A stretch of 64,000 nt of DNA from an uncultured delta proteobacterium (GCA_903843965.1 CAIMRY010000019.1:124001-188000), one strand, 5' to 3'; counted from the stretch's first letter, positions 52,068 to 61,273 are shown. Numbers and translations: made by a program. The notes: generated by a model not told the origin, from the letters alone.

Positions 52068-52922
52068 CTACCACGCCGTGTATCCGCCGTCGACCAGCAG
52101 CTCCTGGCCGGTCACGTAGGCCCCGGCGTCGGAGACGAGAAACAGCAGCGGGCCGGTGAGGTCCTTCTCCACGGCCATGCGCCCCAGGGGCACGCGCGCC
52201 TGAAACCTGGCCTTGAACTGTTCGTCCTGCCCGCCCAGCACCCCGCCCGGCGAGAGCGTGTTCACGCGCACCCCGCGCGGCCCCCAGTGCACGCACAGGT
52301 ACTTGGTCAGGTTGACCACGGCGGCCTTGGACATGCCGTACAGGGGCGGCTTGAGAAAGGGCGGGGACAGCGGCAGGTGCTCGTAATAGCGCGGGTCCGG
52401 GGAGCGCCCGGCGTAGAGCGAGCCGATGTTCACGATGACCCCGCCGCCGCCCTCGGCCATGGCCCCGCCAAACTCCTGACAGGCCTGGAACAGGCCCAGG
52501 GCGTTGACCTCCAGGATGCCCCGGCAGACCTCAGGCGGGATGTCCTGGAGCAGCCAGGAGGCCTTGGGCGCGCTAGGCGGTTGGTCAACGCCTGCGCTGT
52601 TCACCAAAATCCGCGCAGGGCCGAAGCGCTCCTCGCACTGCGCACGGGCGCGCGCCAGGGACTCCCGGCTGGTCACGTCGGCCTCGACGAGCGCCAGGCG
52701 CTGTGGGCCATGGGTCTCCAGCAGGGCCGCCAGGGCCGGGCAGAGCTCGGCGCGCGGCAGGTCCAAACCGCAGACCCGCGCCCCGGCGGAGAGCAGCGCG
52801 CCGATCCACACCGGGCCGAGCCTGCCCCCGGCGCCAGTGACCACGGCGGTCCTGCCCGCCAGGGAGAACAGCTCCAGTGCGCTTCCGGTCGCGGGGCTCA
52901 CAGACGGATTTGTGGGGCTCAT
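52068..52922 (-). CDS. SDR family oxidoreductase
   Basis: This 284-residue protein is a classical SDR. The cofactor motif TGAGGRLGP is near residue 30, the NSAG block follows (ILVNSAGVDQP), and the active site has YGMSK. Such enzymes reduce or oxidise sugars, alcohols or ketones with NAD(P)H. ATG 52922 is 11 bp after the NeuB stop, so it probably shares a transcript with NeuB. It could reduce a keto-sugar precursor of the nonulosonic acid or act with the aldehyde dehydrogenase. Specificity is unknown. Confidence 0.87.
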   Translation of the reverse strand: MSPTNPSVSPATGSALELFSLAGRTAVVTGAGGRLGPVWIGALLSAGARVCGLDLPRAELCPALAALLETHGPQRLALVEADVTSRESLARARAQCEERFGPARILVNSAGVDQPPSAPKASWLLQDIPPEVCRGILEVNALGLFQACQEFGGAMAEGGGGVIVNIGSLYAGRSPDPRYYEHLPLSPPFLKPPLYGMSKAAVVNLTKYLCVHWGPRGVRVNTLSPGGVLGGQDEQFKARFQARVPLGRMAVEKDLTGPLLFLVSDAGAYVTGQELLVDGGYTAW

Positions 52923-52933
52923 GGGCGCGGCTC

Positions 52934-54004
52934 CTAGGCCAGGCCGTTCAGGTCGGTCAGATCGGCCCAGTCCAGGGCCTCGTCCTCGGCCAGGGGGCGC
53001 AGCAGGGTCCGGCCCAGCACGCTGTCCAGCTCATAGGGAGCCAGCCCGCCGCCACCGGGAGACTTCACGGCCACGTCGGCCAGGGCCAGCACCTGCCCGG
53101 CTGGCAGGTCGCGCGCGGCCACCAGCTTTTTCGACATCTTGCCCAGGGGCTTCAGCTCGCTCTCAAAGGGGGCCTTGACCCCGTCGCCCATGGCCACGCG
53201 GGCGCGCCTCAGGTCGCGCACCATCTTGCGCAGGCCCACCGGCTCCAGCGAAAAGGCGTGGTCCGTGCCGCGCATGGCCCGGTTCAGGGTGAAGTGCTTT
53301 TCCACCACCCTGGCCCCGAGCACGTAGGCCACCACAGGCATGGCGATGCCCGAGTCGTGGGCCGAGAGCCCGACCACGGCGGACGGGAACTCGCGGCGGA
53401 AGGTCTCGATGACGCGCAGGTTCAGCTCGTGGAACTCCGAGGGATAGCCCGAGGTGCACTGCAGCAGGCAAATCTCGCCATTGAGCGCGCTCACGGCGGC
53501 AAAGGCCCGGCGCACGTCGTCCATGGCCGCGCCCCCGGTGGAGATGACCAGGGGCTTGCCCAGGTCGGCCACGTGCCGGAGCAGGGGCAGGTTGGTCAGG
53601 TCGCCGGAGGCGATCTTGAAGGCCGGCATGCCCAGCTCGGCCAGAAAGTCCGCGCTCCAGGGGTCAAAGGCCGTGGCGAACAGGGCCACGCCAAGGGATG
53701 CGGCGCAGTCCATGAGCTCGCGGTACTGCGCCGCATCGAACTCCAGGAACTCGCGGTGCTCGCCGTAGGTGGCCCCGTAGCTGTTGCGGTTCTCGTAGGG
53801 CGAGTCGAACATGGCCTTGGTGAACAGCTTGCGGTTGTGGCGCTTCTGCAGCTTCACGGCGTCGGCCCCGCTCTGGGCGGCCTCGCGGATCAGCTGCAGG
53901 GCGGTCTGCATGTCGCCCTGGTGGTTGTGGCCCAGCTCGGCGATGACGTAGCAGTCGGACTCGTCGTCGATGACGCGCCCGCTGATGGAGATTCCTCGAT
54001 CCAT
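52934..54004 (-). CDS. neuB: Nonulosonic acid synthase (NeuB-like) with SAF domain
   Basis: This 356-residue protein condenses phosphoenolpyruvate with an aldose, as in N-acetylneuraminate or legionaminate synthases. AELGHNHQGD at the N terminus, GADAVKLQ, and FKIASGDL are diagnostic, and the catalytic CTSGYPS block is present. Residues from about 290 form the antifreeze-like SAF domain of the family. ATG 54004 gives the usual length; the frame opens to 54070 but without a good site. It starts an array with SDR, aldehyde dehydrogenase, NeuA and transketolase. No UDP-GlcNAc 2-epimerase (NeuC) gene is seen, so the aldose may be unusual or made elsewhere. Confidence 0.9.
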   Translation of the reverse strand: MDRGISISGRVIDDESDCYVIAELGHNHQGDMQTALQLIREAAQSGADAVKLQKRHNRKLFTKAMFDSPYENRNSYGATYGEHREFLEFDAAQYRELMDCAASLGVALFATAFDPWSADFLAELGMPAFKIASGDLTNLPLLRHVADLGKPLVISTGGAAMDDVRRAFAAVSALNGEICLLQCTSGYPSEFHELNLRVIETFRREFPSAVVGLSAHDSGIAMPVVAYVLGARVVEKHFTLNRAMRGTDHAFSLEPVGLRKMVRDLRRARVAMGDGVKAPFESELKPLGKMSKKLVAARDLPAGQVLALADVAVKSPGGGGLAPYELDSVLGRTLLRPLAEDEALDWADLTDLNGLA

Positions 54005-54169
54005 TGAGACCCCCTGTGCCCTTGAAACCCCTGTGGGTGGCTGCTGTTCAAAGCCCCTGGGCCTGCCCATATTCGGCTCTTATCCGGCCCTGGTCGCAGG
54101 CTGACGCCTTATTCCCCGTTGCCGCTGCCGGAATACGTAGCAAGTCCTGTGCCTGCCGCCGTCCCGGGG

Positions 54170-54856
54170 CTAGGCCAGGGGGTCGGCCAGGCCGGGCTTG
54201 AGGTAGAAGGCGTGGGCCTGCAGGGGCGTGCCGTCGTCCGGGGAGCAGAGCTGGCTCTTGAACCCGCGAAACTCCAGCCCCGCCTCCAGCAGCAGGCCGT
54301 GCACCACGCCGAAGTCGGCCTGGCCCTCGTAAAGCAGGCAGAAGCTGACCTCCACCTGCACCAGGCAGGCCCTGGCCAGCACCCTGCGCCCGCCGCGCAG
54401 CACCTTGTCCTCGGCCCCCTGCACGTCGAGCTTGACAAAGACTCCGTCCTCCAGGTCCGCGTCGGCCAGCTCGTCGTCCAGGCGGCGGCACATGACCGTG
54501 ATGTCTTCATTTCCTGCGGACTTCGGGGCCAGCTCCTTGTGGATGCGCTCCATGCGCAGCAGGGAAGACGAGGGCGCATACGAGCTGCGGTGGAAGACCA
54601 CAGGCCCCTCCACGTCCGAGAGCGAGACGTTGCGCGCGATGATGCGCGGGTCCGCCGCCGCCTTCTGGGCCAGCAGCGCAAAGGCGTCGGGCAGGGGCTC
54701 GAAGCCGTACAGTTTGGCCAGGGGGAACAGGCTGAGCAGAAAGGCTGCGTAGTCGCCGTTGTTGGCCCCCACGTCCACGATGCTGCGCACCGGGATTTTC
54801 TTCAGCCATTCCAGGCTGGTGCAACACGGGGCGGAGATGAAGGTCTTGGTCATCAT
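54170..54856 (-). CDS. FkbM family methyltransferase
   Basis: This 228-residue protein has SIVDVGANNGDY near the N terminus, the SAM-binding signature of FkbM enzymes, and later LKLDVQGAED, matching the typical KxDVEG block (variant Gln). They O-methylate sugars in natural products and surface glycans. ATG 54856 has AGGGA six bases upstream; an adjacent ATG at 54853 is equally in frame. A frame extends to 54898 but starts with an unlikely segment. It sits between the AT-rich methyltransferase gene and NeuB, with gaps of 224 and 165 bp, so a separate promoter is possible. Confidence 0.85.
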   Translation of the reverse strand: MMTKTFISAPCCTSLEWLKKIPVRSIVDVGANNGDYAAFLLSLFPLAKLYGFEPLPDAFALLAQKAAADPRIIARNVSLSDVEGPVVFHRSSYAPSSSLLRMERIHKELAPKSAGNEDITVMCRRLDDELADADLEDGVFVKLDVQGAEDKVLRGGRRVLARACLVQVEVSFCLLYEGQADFGVVHGLLLEAGLEFRGFKSQLCSPDDGTPLQAHAFYLKPGLADPLA

Positions 54857-55080
54857 ATGCTGTCCCTGGTAGATGGTTCTGCCGGGCGGAAGCCGCACCC
54901 CGGCACCCTGGCGTTACAGTGTCAGGCGGACGCTCGCTGTGCGCATGCAGTTGCTGAGCAAAGGCTTCAACAGCGCTGCGCCTTGACCATACGCGGAGGC
55001 AGTCTGCGAACAGGTTTATGCACGATGAACACCCCTTCGCATAGGCCCTCGCACCCGCATGAATACATCAATGCGCTCTC

Positions 55081-56298
55081 TTAACACTTATCCAAGTCGG
55101 GACGGCAGGGTTTCAACCTCATGTCCAGGCCTGGGTTTCTATAGACGCGCAATAGTTCCTTCGAAAACGACTCATTAACATCTAGTATTGGGACAGCGCG
55201 GGCAACAAGGGCCACTCGGCAGACATCCTTGCCACACCCAGGTTGCATCAGCACATGCATTGTCTCCAGAACCGGCTCGAAAAGTGACGCCCTAAGCATT
55301 TCAAAAAGACATTTGATTGTCGGAAGCCACCAGTTTGTCAGAGGCGAATAATACCGCCCTTCATATCCTTTTCCTGGTGTCAGTATTTGATTAAAAGCCA
55401 TATGCGAATTTTCAGTATCATAGATTGCACCGGTCTCAACGATCATGCAACCATTGGCATTCACGACGCTTCTAGCTTGTGACAGGCAAAGCATCGGGTC
55501 ACGTAAGTGATATAACAAGCCAAAATTCTGGACTATATCAAAGCCGCCAAACTCTTCGCCAGGACATTCTTCCTTCAAAATATCAAGCCTTTCAACAATA
55601 TTGTACGGCGAAACGTTAAAGTATGGCAGCACTTCACTGCCAAGCATTTCTTTCACGAGAAGAAAATTTTTGTAGTAACTGAGATAGGTGTCGGCGCCGA
55701 CCACCTGCTGCGCGCCCAGGGCTTCAGCCTCAAAGGCGAACAGACCGTTGAACGTTGCGATATCAAGAACTTTTTTTCCTGTGTAGTCAACATGCAAGCG
55801 TGTATTTCGGATATTATTCCAGAGATCCTGCCACTGTTTTCCAGGAGTTTGAAACCCGTTGGTAAAACGGATCGTATGGTACCAAGCAAGCTCGTTGATC
55901 CGTTTGGCCAGACGGTCGCTATACTCTTTGGCCTCAAGTGGTGGAATGAACTCCGACAAAGGCACCAAGCCTTTCTTGGTGAAGTACAATTTTATATCGA
56001 AAGGAGCGTCCGATTGGTTCGCAGACTCCACGGCTTGGAGTATCGACTCATGCCAGAATTTGTCACCGCACACCATGATGACTTCACCACGCGCAGCCGC
56101 GCGTAGCGCATCAAGCAAGACTTCATCGCCCGGTTCGAGACGGTCTCCGAAACAATGCTCAGTGGCTCCTTCAAAACAGACACGCGAGGTGTTTTTTTTG
56201 AGGAGAGCAATTTTCTGATAGCTTGACCCATGCTCCTGCAATGCACGATTACATACCGCATCTGGCCCTACGAGTATAAACAGTGCTGTTTGTTTCAT
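55081..56298 (-). CDS. SAM-dependent methyltransferase, AT-rich
   Basis: This 405-residue protein has an N-terminal region of about 150 residues of unknown fold and a C-terminal Rossmann domain. Its SAM motif is VLDIATFNGLFAFEA, with DTYLSYYKN after it and HLRDPMLCLSQ at the usual post-motif site. WYHTIRFTNGFQTPG before it resembles the entry to CmoB-like methyltransferases. The gene is visibly richer in A and T than its neighbours, which suggests recent acquisition. ATG 56298 gives a plausible start. It is in the cluster but may carry out a different modification from the FkbM types. Confidence 0.8.
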   Translation of the reverse strand: MKQTALFILVGPDAVCNRALQEHGSSYQKIALLKKNTSRVCFEGATEHCFGDRLEPGDEVLLDALRAAARGEVIMVCGDKFWHESILQAVESANQSDAPFDIKLYFTKKGLVPLSEFIPPLEAKEYSDRLAKRINELAWYHTIRFTNGFQTPGKQWQDLWNNIRNTRLHVDYTGKKVLDIATFNGLFAFEAEALGAQQVVGADTYLSYYKNFLLVKEMLGSEVLPYFNVSPYNIVERLDILKEECPGEEFGGFDIVQNFGLLYHLRDPMLCLSQARSVVNANGCMIVETGAIYDTENSHMAFNQILTPGKGYEGRYYSPLTNWWLPTIKCLFEMLRASLFEPVLETMHVLMQPGCGKDVCRVALVARAVPILDVNESFSKELLRVYRNPGLDMRLKPCRPDLDKC

Positions 56299-56377
56299 AA
56301 GTCATATCCTTACGCTAATTGTTGCAGTGTGTTTCCCTGTTGTTGCGGATAGACCGCCCAGGATCTGCGCATTCTTA

Positions 56378-57115
56378 TCAGCACGCTGCAGGCGGCCTTT
56401 GCGGCGGGTTGGCCCAGCGGAGCATGTACGCCTGCCTGTCCTTGGCCATGCGGTCCGAGGTCGCGCTGAGCTGTCTGAGTTCGTTGTCGGTCAGAAAATG
56501 GTCCACCTTGGCCCCCTGCACCGCGATGGTGCGGTAGCCCGCCTCCAGAAGCCGCAGGCAGTAGTCCCCGTCAGCCTTGTACAGTTCGTACAGGTCTTCC
56601 TCAAATCCGCCCAGCCTCCGGAATACATCCGCCCTGTAGAACCCGTGGTTGACGAACAGGGTATCATGGATGGTCCTGCGGGCGCTATACGTCTCCTCCA
56701 CCGGAACGTTGCGGAACGGCAGAGCCGCGGCGGCCACGTCCGCCGGGGCGTCAACCAGGGCCTTGTATCCCGCCATGAGGGCCCCAGGGTGCAGGAAGCA
56801 GTCGTCGCTCACCATGCAGATATACGGCGCGTGGGCCGAATTGAACGCGATATTCATGAAGTAGCCCCAGGAGAACCTTCTCTTCCGGCCTTTCCCCTCA
56901 ACCGCGAAGTTGTGCTGCACTATGGTGATGACGTCCTGCTGCGCCACCAGCCACTGCACTGAGCCGTCGGTTGAGCCTCCGTCGATGACGATGATCTCAT
57001 ACGGAACATCAACACCGTTGGACCGTATGCTCTCGATGCATTCCGTGAGCATGGCGAATCTGTTGTATGATCCCAGTACGATACTGATTCGTGGCTTGGC
57101 ATTCTGGCCTGTCAT
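56378..57115 (-). CDS. Glycosyltransferase family 2 protein
   Basis: This 245-residue GT-A enzyme begins with SIVLGSYNR and has VIDGGSTDGS and CMVSDDCFLHPG, whose DD motif is the metal and donor site. The later block GGFEEDLYELYKADGDYCL (short form GGFEEDL) is typical for the family. It is likely to add a sugar in the cluster's glycan. The gaps to its neighbours are 79 and 67 bp, so it may be transcribed with both. No membrane helix is visible. Confidence 0.88.
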   Translation of the reverse strand: MTGQNAKPRISIVLGSYNRFAMLTECIESIRSNGVDVPYEIIVIDGGSTDGSVQWLVAQQDVITIVQHNFAVEGKGRKRRFSWGYFMNIAFNSAHAPYICMVSDDCFLHPGALMAGYKALVDAPADVAAAALPFRNVPVEETYSARRTIHDTLFVNHGFYRADVFRRLGGFEEDLYELYKADGDYCLRLLEAGYRTIAVQGAKVDHFLTDNELRQLSATSDRMAKDRQAYMLRWANPPQRPPAAC

Positions 57116-57182
57116 CAGGATATCCCTATATTCTTGGGGTTGTGCTCATTTTGTGCAGCAGCCGTTTCTGTCCGGCCATCAG

Positions 57183-58517
57183 TTACGGAACGTACCGCGC
57201 CAGAACATCTTCGTACCACCCGAGATAGTCGTCAATCTGCCTGGTCAGATCGAAACGGCGTTTGGCGTCCAGGGCCGCATTCTCGCCCATGCGCTGGCGC
57301 AGGGCTTCGTCCTGTGCCAGCCGATGCAGGGCCAGGGCCAGCAGACCGGGCGCGGCGGGCGGGACCAGCAGTCCTGTGGCCTGGTCAGGGCCGTGCAGGT
57401 TGCAGCCGCGCTCCGCCTCCGGGGGCAGCGCGCCCGCCAGGCCCCGCACCTGCTCAGGTATGCCGCCCACGGCCGTGGCCGCCACCGGAATGCCGCAGGC
57501 CAGGGCCTCCAGCACCACATTGGGGAAGGTGTCCTGCTTGGCGGCGTGCACGTACAGATCCGACGCCTGGTAGAAGGCGGCGACCGCCGCCGGGTCCTTT
57601 TCAAAGGGCACAAAGCGGATTTCCACCCTGCCTGCGTGCTGGGCCGGAGCGTCCTCCCCCAACCCCAGGCAGATGAGGTCCCTGTCCAGCGGCAGGCCGG
57701 AGAGGATCTCCAGGGCCTCCCGCAGCGTGGCGTAGTCCTTCCACCTGTTCCGTGTGAGCCCCACCGCCACGGTCAGCACGATCAAGGCGTCTGCGGGCAG
57801 GTCCAGCCGCCGTCTGGCCGCTGCCTGCGAGCCTGGCTGGAATACGGAGGTATCCAGGCCATTGTGGATGACGCGTTTCTCGACGATGCCCCCGGAAAGG
57901 ATCGAGCGGTCGACCTTGTCCATCAGCCACCTGCAGGGCGTGGCCACGAAAAGCCTGCTTGCGCCGTAGATGCGCCTCTTGCGCCGCCAGTTGAAGGCCG
58001 TGCCGTCCGCGTTCAGGCCAGGGTAGATGCTGATGTCCGGGCAGTGGCCACAGCCCGTGACCCAGCGTTCGCACGCGAAGCTGTGGGCGCAGTTGCCGGA
58101 AAGCAGCCAGGCGTCGTGCATGGTCAAAAACAGCGGGACGGCGCGGCTCAGCGCAGGCAGAAAACCCAGATCAAAAAAACCTCGGTGCAGGTTGTGGGCG
58201 TGGACAACGTCGGGCCTGCCAGAGCCCAGGGTGAGGACCTCGCGGCTTTTGGGAAAGTGGAAGTCCTCAATGCCCAGCTCGAGCTGCTTCGCCCTGCACC
58301 GGCGCATGGCCGGGGTGAGTTCGTCCTGGTTCTTCAACTCAAAGCGAGAGGACAGCCCTTGCGGGGCAAGGCAAATGACGTCCGGATCGCATGAGTCCTT
58401 CTGCCCGGCGGCCATAAAGCTTCCATGCCCCCGGTCGCGGCAGGCCCGGAAGAGATCCCTGGCGACCCGTGCGGCCCCTCCAGTGCCATCGTGGGAGGCG
58501 ATGGTCAGGATGTTCAT
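57183..58517 (-). CDS. Glycosyltransferase family 4 protein
   Basis: This 444-residue GT-B enzyme starts MNILTIASHDGTGGAARVAR, with the GTGGAA acceptor loop. A cysteine-containing NCAHSFACERWVTGCGHCP segment may bind a metal. The donor side shows QDTFPNVVLEALACGIPV and TAVGGIPEQV, the retaining-GT motif. It would add a sugar from an NDP-sugar to the growing glycan. Its ATG overlaps the stop of the deacetylase gene upstream by 4 bp, so they are coupled. Confidence 0.9.
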   Translation of the reverse strand: MNILTIASHDGTGGAARVARDLFRACRDRGHGSFMAAGQKDSCDPDVICLAPQGLSSRFELKNQDELTPAMRRCRAKQLELGIEDFHFPKSREVLTLGSGRPDVVHAHNLHRGFFDLGFLPALSRAVPLFLTMHDAWLLSGNCAHSFACERWVTGCGHCPDISIYPGLNADGTAFNWRRKRRIYGASRLFVATPCRWLMDKVDRSILSGGIVEKRVIHNGLDTSVFQPGSQAAARRRLDLPADALIVLTVAVGLTRNRWKDYATLREALEILSGLPLDRDLICLGLGEDAPAQHAGRVEIRFVPFEKDPAAVAAFYQASDLYVHAAKQDTFPNVVLEALACGIPVAATAVGGIPEQVRGLAGALPPEAERGCNLHGPDQATGLLVPPAAPGLLALALHRLAQDEALRQRMGENAALDAKRRFDLTRQIDDYLGWYEDVLARYVP

Positions 58518-59548
58518 CGCTCGGACTCCGTCAGTTCCGCTTCCAGAAAGCGCCGGAATTCCACGCCGCCGAGGTTGCGCACACCGATGCGGGGCAGCGC
58601 CAGGAGATCCTGCCCTGGCCGGGCCACACCGCGCACGGTGGTGCAGGCCGTCCTGAAGCCGAGGGTTGCAAGGATGTCCCTGGTGCCGCGATCAAAATCC
58701 TGGGCAGAGCCATAGGGGTACGAAAAGTCCGTTACCTCCCGGTCGAGGATGCCCTCCAGGCGGCTTTTGGACCAGGCGATCTCCTCCTGGGCCTCACCCG
58801 CGGAGAGGCGGGTGAGCATCGGGTGCGACACCGTGTGGCAGCCCACGCGGCCAAAGGGGCTGCGGTCCAGGGTCCGCAGGGCCTGTTCGTCCAGAACGCG
58901 CCGGTCCTGGCGGGGCCTGCGGTCCTGCGAGGCCATGGCCGCCAATGTGCCGAGGACCCGCTCCCGGTGCTCGAAGCCCAGGGGCCTGAGCCGCTTGTGC
59001 AGCAGCCTGTAGGCCTCGTGCCTGGGGCTGGGCGCGTGTGCCTGGGTCACATCCCAGCCTGAGTGGGCCAGGGCCGCGCCGGGGGAAAGCTCCGCCGCAT
59101 CTCCCAAGTCGAAGCGCACAGGGCCATCCGACAGGCCGTCCGACAGGCCGCCCGGCAGATCCAGGCACAGCGTCTCCGGCAGCAGGCCCGGACCGAGCAG
59201 CAGGCGCTCCAGTTCGTCCCACCACAGCTCCCTGCCCTGGTCCATGTAGCCGGTGCAGGCATAGAACACGGCAGGCACCGCGTGCTTCTCCAAGAGCGGC
59301 AGGGCCAGCTCCAGGTTGTCCAGGTAGCCGTCGTCAAAGGTCACGGCCACATTCGGACGGTCCGGGGTCCGATCCGAGGTCCGGCCGCCCGGCCCGTTGG
59401 CCAGGGTCTCCAGGGACACGGGGTTGGCCATCTGGACGATGGTCCGCAGGTGGCTCTCGAAGTTCTCAGGAGAAACCGCGAGCAGCTGCGGATCCGGGCT
59501 GGGGCGTCCCACCCGGTGGTAATACAGGATCAGACAGCTCTCAGCCAT
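58514..59548 (-). CDS. Polysaccharide deacetylase (NodB domain)
   Basis: This 344-residue protein has the NodB motif VAVTFDDGYLDN, with catalytic Asp in TFDD, and the metal-site HTVSHPMLTRL later (HSxxH-like SHPMLT). FSYPYGS near the end also fits. It would remove acetyl groups from a polysaccharide or a GlcNAc-type sugar, possibly a step before other modification. The start ATG 59548 lacks a strong site but coincides with the domain start; a longer frame to 60094 is not credible. 12-bp repeats at 59123-59158 lie within the gene. Its 3' end overlaps the GT4 gene. Confidence 0.82.
   Translation of the reverse strand: MAESCLILYYHRVGRPSPDPQLLAVSPENFESHLRTIVQMANPVSLETLANGPGGRTSDRTPDRPNVAVTFDDGYLDNLELALPLLEKHAVPAVFYACTGYMDQGRELWWDELERLLLGPGLLPETLCLDLPGGLSDGLSDGPVRFDLGDAAELSPGAALAHSGWDVTQAHAPSPRHEAYRLLHKRLRPLGFEHRERVLGTLAAMASQDRRPRQDRRVLDEQALRTLDRSPFGRVGCHTVSHPMLTRLSAGEAQEEIAWSKSRLEGILDREVTDFSYPYGSAQDFDRGTRDILATLGFRTACTTVRGVARPGQDLLALPRIGVRNLGGVEFRRFLEAELTESER
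59123..59158 (-). repeat. 12-bp tandem repeat, 3 units, in deacetylase gene
   Basis: Three 12-bp units (gccatccgacag-like) encode a Leu/Ser/Asp/Gly repeat after the NodB core. The frame is kept. Confidence 0.85.
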
Positions 59549-59708
59549 GATCTGGCAGCACCCTTGTTCCGGCGTCGGGATCCCGTGTGCCCGCCCAGGC
59601 CGTAGCCGCCAGGACAGGGTCCTGGCCGCGCCCCTTTCCGCCGAGGGAGGCCAAGGCCATCCGGCAGCCGGGGCCTGCGCCGCTGACCGGCAGGGGACAA
59701 CGAGCCAT

Positions 59709-60443
59709 TCAGCTCTCCTCCGTTTCCAGGGCGTCCGCCGGGTCGGTGCAGCCAGCCCTGTTGGCCGGTTTGACCGCGCGCACGGTGACGACGACCTGGT
59801 AATCAGGGTCATGGTGGTCGAGCTCCCCGGGGGTGAGGTCCTCCACGCACAGGCCTTGCAGGTAGGCCGTGGCGGCCAGGACGTTGCCGTGGGTTTCGAC
59901 CTGGACGTTGTCCGGTCCGAAGACCTCGCCGAACAGCTTCCGCGCCGAAAGGTCCGTGAAGCGCCAATAGTCGCCCCAGCGGTCCATGTCGTAGCGGCTG
60001 ATCTGGGCCAGCCCCGGAAAGGTGGCCAGGAGAACCCCTCCAGGGACAAGGATCTCGTGCAGGTTCCTGACGGCCTGACGGAAATCCGGGACAAAGATCA
60101 GGGTCTGGGTCAGGACCACGCAGTCGAAAGCGCCGCGCGGAAGGGGGCACTCCAGGCTGCCGAGGTCGGCGTGGAGCGTCGCCCCGGGCTCTCCTGGGCT
60201 GATGTGCAGCACATCGGCTCGTGACACCTTGTCCCTGCCGAACCGCCTGATATAGGCGTCGGAGCCCACCTCCATGACCCGTCCACGTATGTCCGGGCGA
60301 CAGCGTTCAAGGAAATTCTCGATGTAATAGCGGTCGATGACGCCACCCCGGTCGAAGCCGAACTCCCTGCTCACGGGCTCAAGGCGCCGCAGGTCCCCGA
60401 AATCCACGGAGCCCACACCGGGTGCGCCGGGCTTGCCTTTCAT
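59709..60443 (-). CDS. Class I SAM-dependent methyltransferase
   Basis: This 244-residue protein has the motif VMEVGSDAYIRRFG, where EVGSDAY replaces the usual glycine-rich motif, followed by ADVLHISPG and LHADLGSL at later positions. FDCVVLTQTLIFVPD and GGVLLATFPGLAQ are standard Methyltransf_11 features. ATG 60443 has an AGGAGAGG site and overlaps the FkbM stop (ATGA). It probably methylates a sugar or lipid in the cluster. A 160-bp gap follows to the deacetylase gene. Substrate unknown. Confidence 0.8.
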   Translation of the reverse strand: MKGKPGAPGVGSVDFGDLRRLEPVSREFGFDRGGVIDRYYIENFLERCRPDIRGRVMEVGSDAYIRRFGRDKVSRADVLHISPGEPGATLHADLGSLECPLPRGAFDCVVLTQTLIFVPDFRQAVRNLHEILVPGGVLLATFPGLAQISRYDMDRWGDYWRFTDLSARKLFGEVFGPDNVQVETHGNVLAATAYLQGLCVEDLTPGELDHHDPDYQVVVTVRAVKPANRAGCTDPADALETEES

Positions 60444-61273
60444 GTCCTCTCCTGCCGTTCCGCGTACACAAGGTTGAAGAAGCGCCGCTGGCCGAGGTTG
60501 AAAGGCGCATGGCAAACCGGGTTGGTTTCCCTGTCCATGGCCCCCAGGCAGTAGCGGAACCCCGCACGGTCCAGGGCCGCCAGGATGCGGTGCAGGGTCT
60601 GGGGCAGTTCCGGGAATCCATGGTACTCTATGAAAATTTTTTCAACCGAGCGCAGCCGGGATTCGGATTCCTCGATCACCGCGCACTCCGCGCCTTCGAT
60701 ATTGAGCTTGAGCACCGCTGCGGGCTCCTCCAGCCACTTGCCCAGACGCACAGTGGCGATGGTGCAGCCCGGCCCGGCGGCGCACAGGGAGGAGGAGTCG
60801 CTCTCCCCCGCCAGGAATGGCGCACGGCCCTCCGAGTCGCTCAGCCCGGACTCCTGGACCGTGACCTGCCCGTCCAGCCCGTTGGCCTGGATGTTAAGCC
60901 GCAGAAAGTCCAGGGACGCCGGATTGGGCTCAAAGGCGATGATGGCCGAATTTGGGGCCTGCCGCGCGGCGAAGAGGCTGAAAAGGCCAATATGCGCCCC
61001 GCCGTCGATGATGCGGTCTTCCGTGCGCGGGGTGTCGAAGTGGTACAGCCCGCCCAGGAAAATGTCCCGGGCGGAGTAGTAGAAGGACATGAGATCGTGG
61101 GCATAGATCGTCAGGCCCTGGAAGCGGATGCGCCAGAGTCCAAAGCGGACGGCATGAGCGGGCTCGCGGATGTTCGAGAGATCGTCCGCAGCGTTCAGCT
61201 CGGTCCAGGAGGTCTTTGCACCTGGGCATAGGCCGGTGGCAGTCGTAGCAGTCGTGGCAGTCGTGGCAGTCAT
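60440..61273 (-). CDS. FkbM family methyltransferase with N-terminal repeat
   Basis: This 277-residue protein has RIIDGGAHIGLFSLFAA (SAM motif DGGAHIG) and LKLNIEGAECAVIEE, the FkbM signatures. The start is ATG 61273 with GGAGG at good spacing. The first 13 residues (MTATTATTATTAT) are encoded by four 9-bp repeat units directly at the start codon. A change in unit number would lengthen or shorten the N terminus but keep the frame. It is coupled to the next methyltransferase by an ATGA overlap. A 395-bp gap separates it from the aminotransferase gene upstream. Confidence 0.87.
   Translation of the reverse strand: MTATTATTATTATGLCPGAKTSWTELNAADDLSNIREPAHAVRFGLWRIRFQGLTIYAHDLMSFYYSARDIFLGGLYHFDTPRTEDRIIDGGAHIGLFSLFAARQAPNSAIIAFEPNPASLDFLRLNIQANGLDGQVTVQESGLSDSEGRAPFLAGESDSSSLCAAGPGCTIATVRLGKWLEEPAAVLKLNIEGAECAVIEESESRLRSVEKIFIEYHGFPELPQTLHRILAALDRAGFRYCLGAMDRETNPVCHAPFNLGQRRFFNLVYAERQERT
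61238..61273 (-). repeat. 9-bp tandem repeat, 4 units, at FkbM start codon
   Basis: Four 9-bp units of ggcagtcgt type (one starts with a instead of g, the last ends in cat, which contains the start codon) encode Thr-Ala-Thr repeats. Confidence 0.92.
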
